DNA of 64,000 bases from Sphingobacterium sp. (GTDB lineage: Bacteria > Bacteroidota > Bacteroidia > Sphingobacteriales > Sphingobacteriaceae). The translations under genes and the position numbers were made by a program. This document shows, in pieces, positions 62,809 through 64,000 of this stretch; within the stretch, counting starts at the first letter, position 1, and every line of letters starts with the position of its first letter. The notes beneath the pieces are model-generated. The model was not told the DNA's origin. It searched no databases and saw only the letters and a list, made by a program, of their open reading frames with translations. Location of the stretch: positions 1-64,000 of the forward strand of contig JAIRVH010000109.1 in assembly GCA_031253985.1 (NCBI GenBank). The letters are read 5' to 3'.

Positions 62809-64000
62809 TTATTTTCTTTCAAATTTTTTGTTGTGATACACCATAATTCCAAGGGCCCGATTGGCATAACCCCATTTCGGATAGAATTCAAATTTGTAAT
62901 CGCTATTCAATCCCGAAAACTTCTCTTGCGTCATTCGGCTGACGTAGTCAACTCCATATTTATGAATTAATCGACCAAAATATATTCCTGCATCATAACC
63001 TTTATAAGAAAATTCAGAAGGATCCACCTTGTACGCCAATTTATAGTTTCCAATAAATTTTTTGGTATCACTATCGCTCTCGTCCACTAAATTAGAGGAG
63101 GTGATTGTAAGTCCATAAAAATCCATGTTTTCAAAATTTTCAAAGGAGAGTTTGGCCATATTCGGATGCCCATATAACTTAAACTGATTACCTGGATTCA
63201 AAAACCGTTCGTCCATCGCGTCCAACAATGCTTTCACCAGATTCTTATTGGCCGTTCCGGAAACAACATGATTGGTTCCTGTCAACACGAGACTATTATT
63301 AAGCTCGTTGATGCTCATAACAGTTTTTACCTTCGCTTGCGCATTAGCTTTCGTAATTTCACTTGCAAAATTAACCAAAAACTGTTTACTTTCATCATCA
63401 CCGGCATCGTATATCAATATTTGATCACCTGTATAATACTGATCAGCAATATATTTCGCTAATGTTTCCCCATGCGTCCGGATAGAAGGCGTTATAGAAA
63501 CCAAATTAGGTAAACTAAATTCAGAAGCCATAGTTGCAGCTAAAGGAGAAACTTGTAAGACATTTTTATTCACAAATGTCTGTCCGAAGCTTTTGATCTC
63601 ACGGGGATATACAGGACCGACTACAAGCACAGCATCTTTGACATTGGCTGAAGTCCCTAACGTCGCATTGTAAGCAACATTGTCTCTCGAATCGATAACC
63701 TGCAGATCAAACAAAGCACCCTCTTTGGCAATTTTGTCAAGACCTAGCTGAAAGCCCTGATAAAAATCAAGGGCCAAAGAAGAACGTTCTACATCTTCTT
63801 TTGTAATCGTACCGGCAATACCGCTTAACTCGAAGGGCAGTAGTAACGCTATTCGGTTATTTTTGACAGCATGGCCGTTGACATCCTGGATATCGCCTAT
63901 TTTAGCATTGGTCTTTTCTTTATCAACGGATGGTTTCATCACAGCAGTATGCTGTTCGCCTTGACCAGAGGAAGGCGAACGTAATACTGTACTTTTTTTG
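62809..64000 (-). CDS. Partial periplasmic binding-protein-like protein
   Basis: A frame of about 397 codons is open to the right edge; an internal GTG at 63942 is not a likely start. It shows a type I periplasmic binding fold: IALLLPFELSG, FYQGFQLGLDKIA, AVLVVGPVYPREIKSF and YKGYDAGIYFGRLIHKYGVD. In Bacteroidota this fold often follows LysM repeats in an exported protein, and the upstream STVLRSPSSGQGEQHTAV is a linker. The LysM or signal part, if present, is outside the window. Confidence 0.8.
   Translation of the reverse strand, partial: KKSTVLRSPSSGQGEQHTAVMKPSVDKEKTNAKIGDIQDVNGHAVKNNRIALLLPFELSGIAGTITKEDVERSSLALDFYQGFQLGLDKIAKEGALFDLQVIDSRDNVAYNATLGTSANVKDAVLVVGPVYPREIKSFGQTFVNKNVLQVSPLAATMASEFSLPNLVSITPSIRTHGETLAKYIADQYYTGDQILIYDAGDDESKQFLVNFASEITKANAQAKVKTVMSINELNNSLVLTGTNHVVSGTANKNLVKALLDAMDERFLNPGNQFKLYGHPNMAKLSFENFENMDFYGLTITSSNLVDESDSDTKKFIGNYKLAYKVDPSEFSYKGYDAGIYFGRLIHKYGVDYVSRMTQEKFSGLNSDYKFEFYPKWGYANRALGIMVYHNKKFERK

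Noticed and set aside
1..64000. CRISPR array, tRNA or rRNA genes, replication origin
   Set aside because: No regularly spaced repeats, cloverleaf-like segments, rRNA-like blocks or DnaA-box clusters were seen when reading through.

Overview
The window is chromosomal DNA from a Bacteroidota bacterium, most likely Sphingobacterium or a close Sphingobacteriaceae relative. This is an inference from gene content (MetNIQ, a LytS/LytTR pair, DUF3347, DUF885 and DUF6624 proteins, many AraC and HxlR regulators), from promoters of the Bacteroidota type (TAnnTTTG just before start codons) and from the scarcity of clear Shine-Dalgarno sites. No tRNA, rRNA, CRISPR array or replication origin was seen.

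Positions 1 to about 29 kb are accessory and eroded. Intact small units alternate with gene debris. Intact units include a beta-lactamase-fold hydrolase, a DJ-1/PfpI protein, a methyltransferase, an HxlR/SDR divergent pair, a Tet(X)-like flavin monooxygenase, an HxlR/RibD-like divergent pair, an Rpn-type nuclease, a VOC protein with an AraC regulator, and an EmrAB-TolC-type efflux operon with its own AraC regulator. Debris includes an IS256 remnant, an IS481-like transposase remnant, two broken SDR genes, a broken AraC regulator, a decayed Rpn copy, a zeta-toxin-like remnant, a polymorphic-toxin tail with a frameshifted partner, two related coding tails and a three-copy dispersed repeat. One complete IS256-family element (4854-6194) sits in an 8-bp target duplication between a methyltransferase gene and its terminator.

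From 26 to 47 kb the genes are larger and mostly intact. There is a LytTR response regulator with its TPR-bearing histidine kinase. Beside it is an apparent three-gene operon: an exported protein whose fold pattern resembles Bacteroidota TssD/Hcp, a 335-residue protein of unknown family and a TPR protein. A second unit (43259-46562) pairs another exported protein with a paralogous, longer TPR protein. Between them lie a RibD-like reductase, AlkB, a large hybrid histidine kinase, an orphan 564-residue protein, a DUF885 peptidase-like protein and an AraC regulator.

From 46.7 kb onward the content is housekeeping-like and compact: a Cys-rich and HMA-DUF3347 pair (probably copper related), a TIGR01777 epimerase-like protein, an FAH-family hydrolase, metN-metI-metQ, a YchJ-like protein, a dicarboxylate symporter, ferredoxin divergent from a LuxC-type acyl-CoA reductase, a 67-residue conserved protein with FtsE, grpE-dnaJ, an outer-membrane barrel protein, an NlpC/P60 peptidase, a universal stress protein, an RsmB-type RNA methyltransferase, and a binding-protein-like gene running off the right edge. 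Most of these are separated by strong hairpin terminators.
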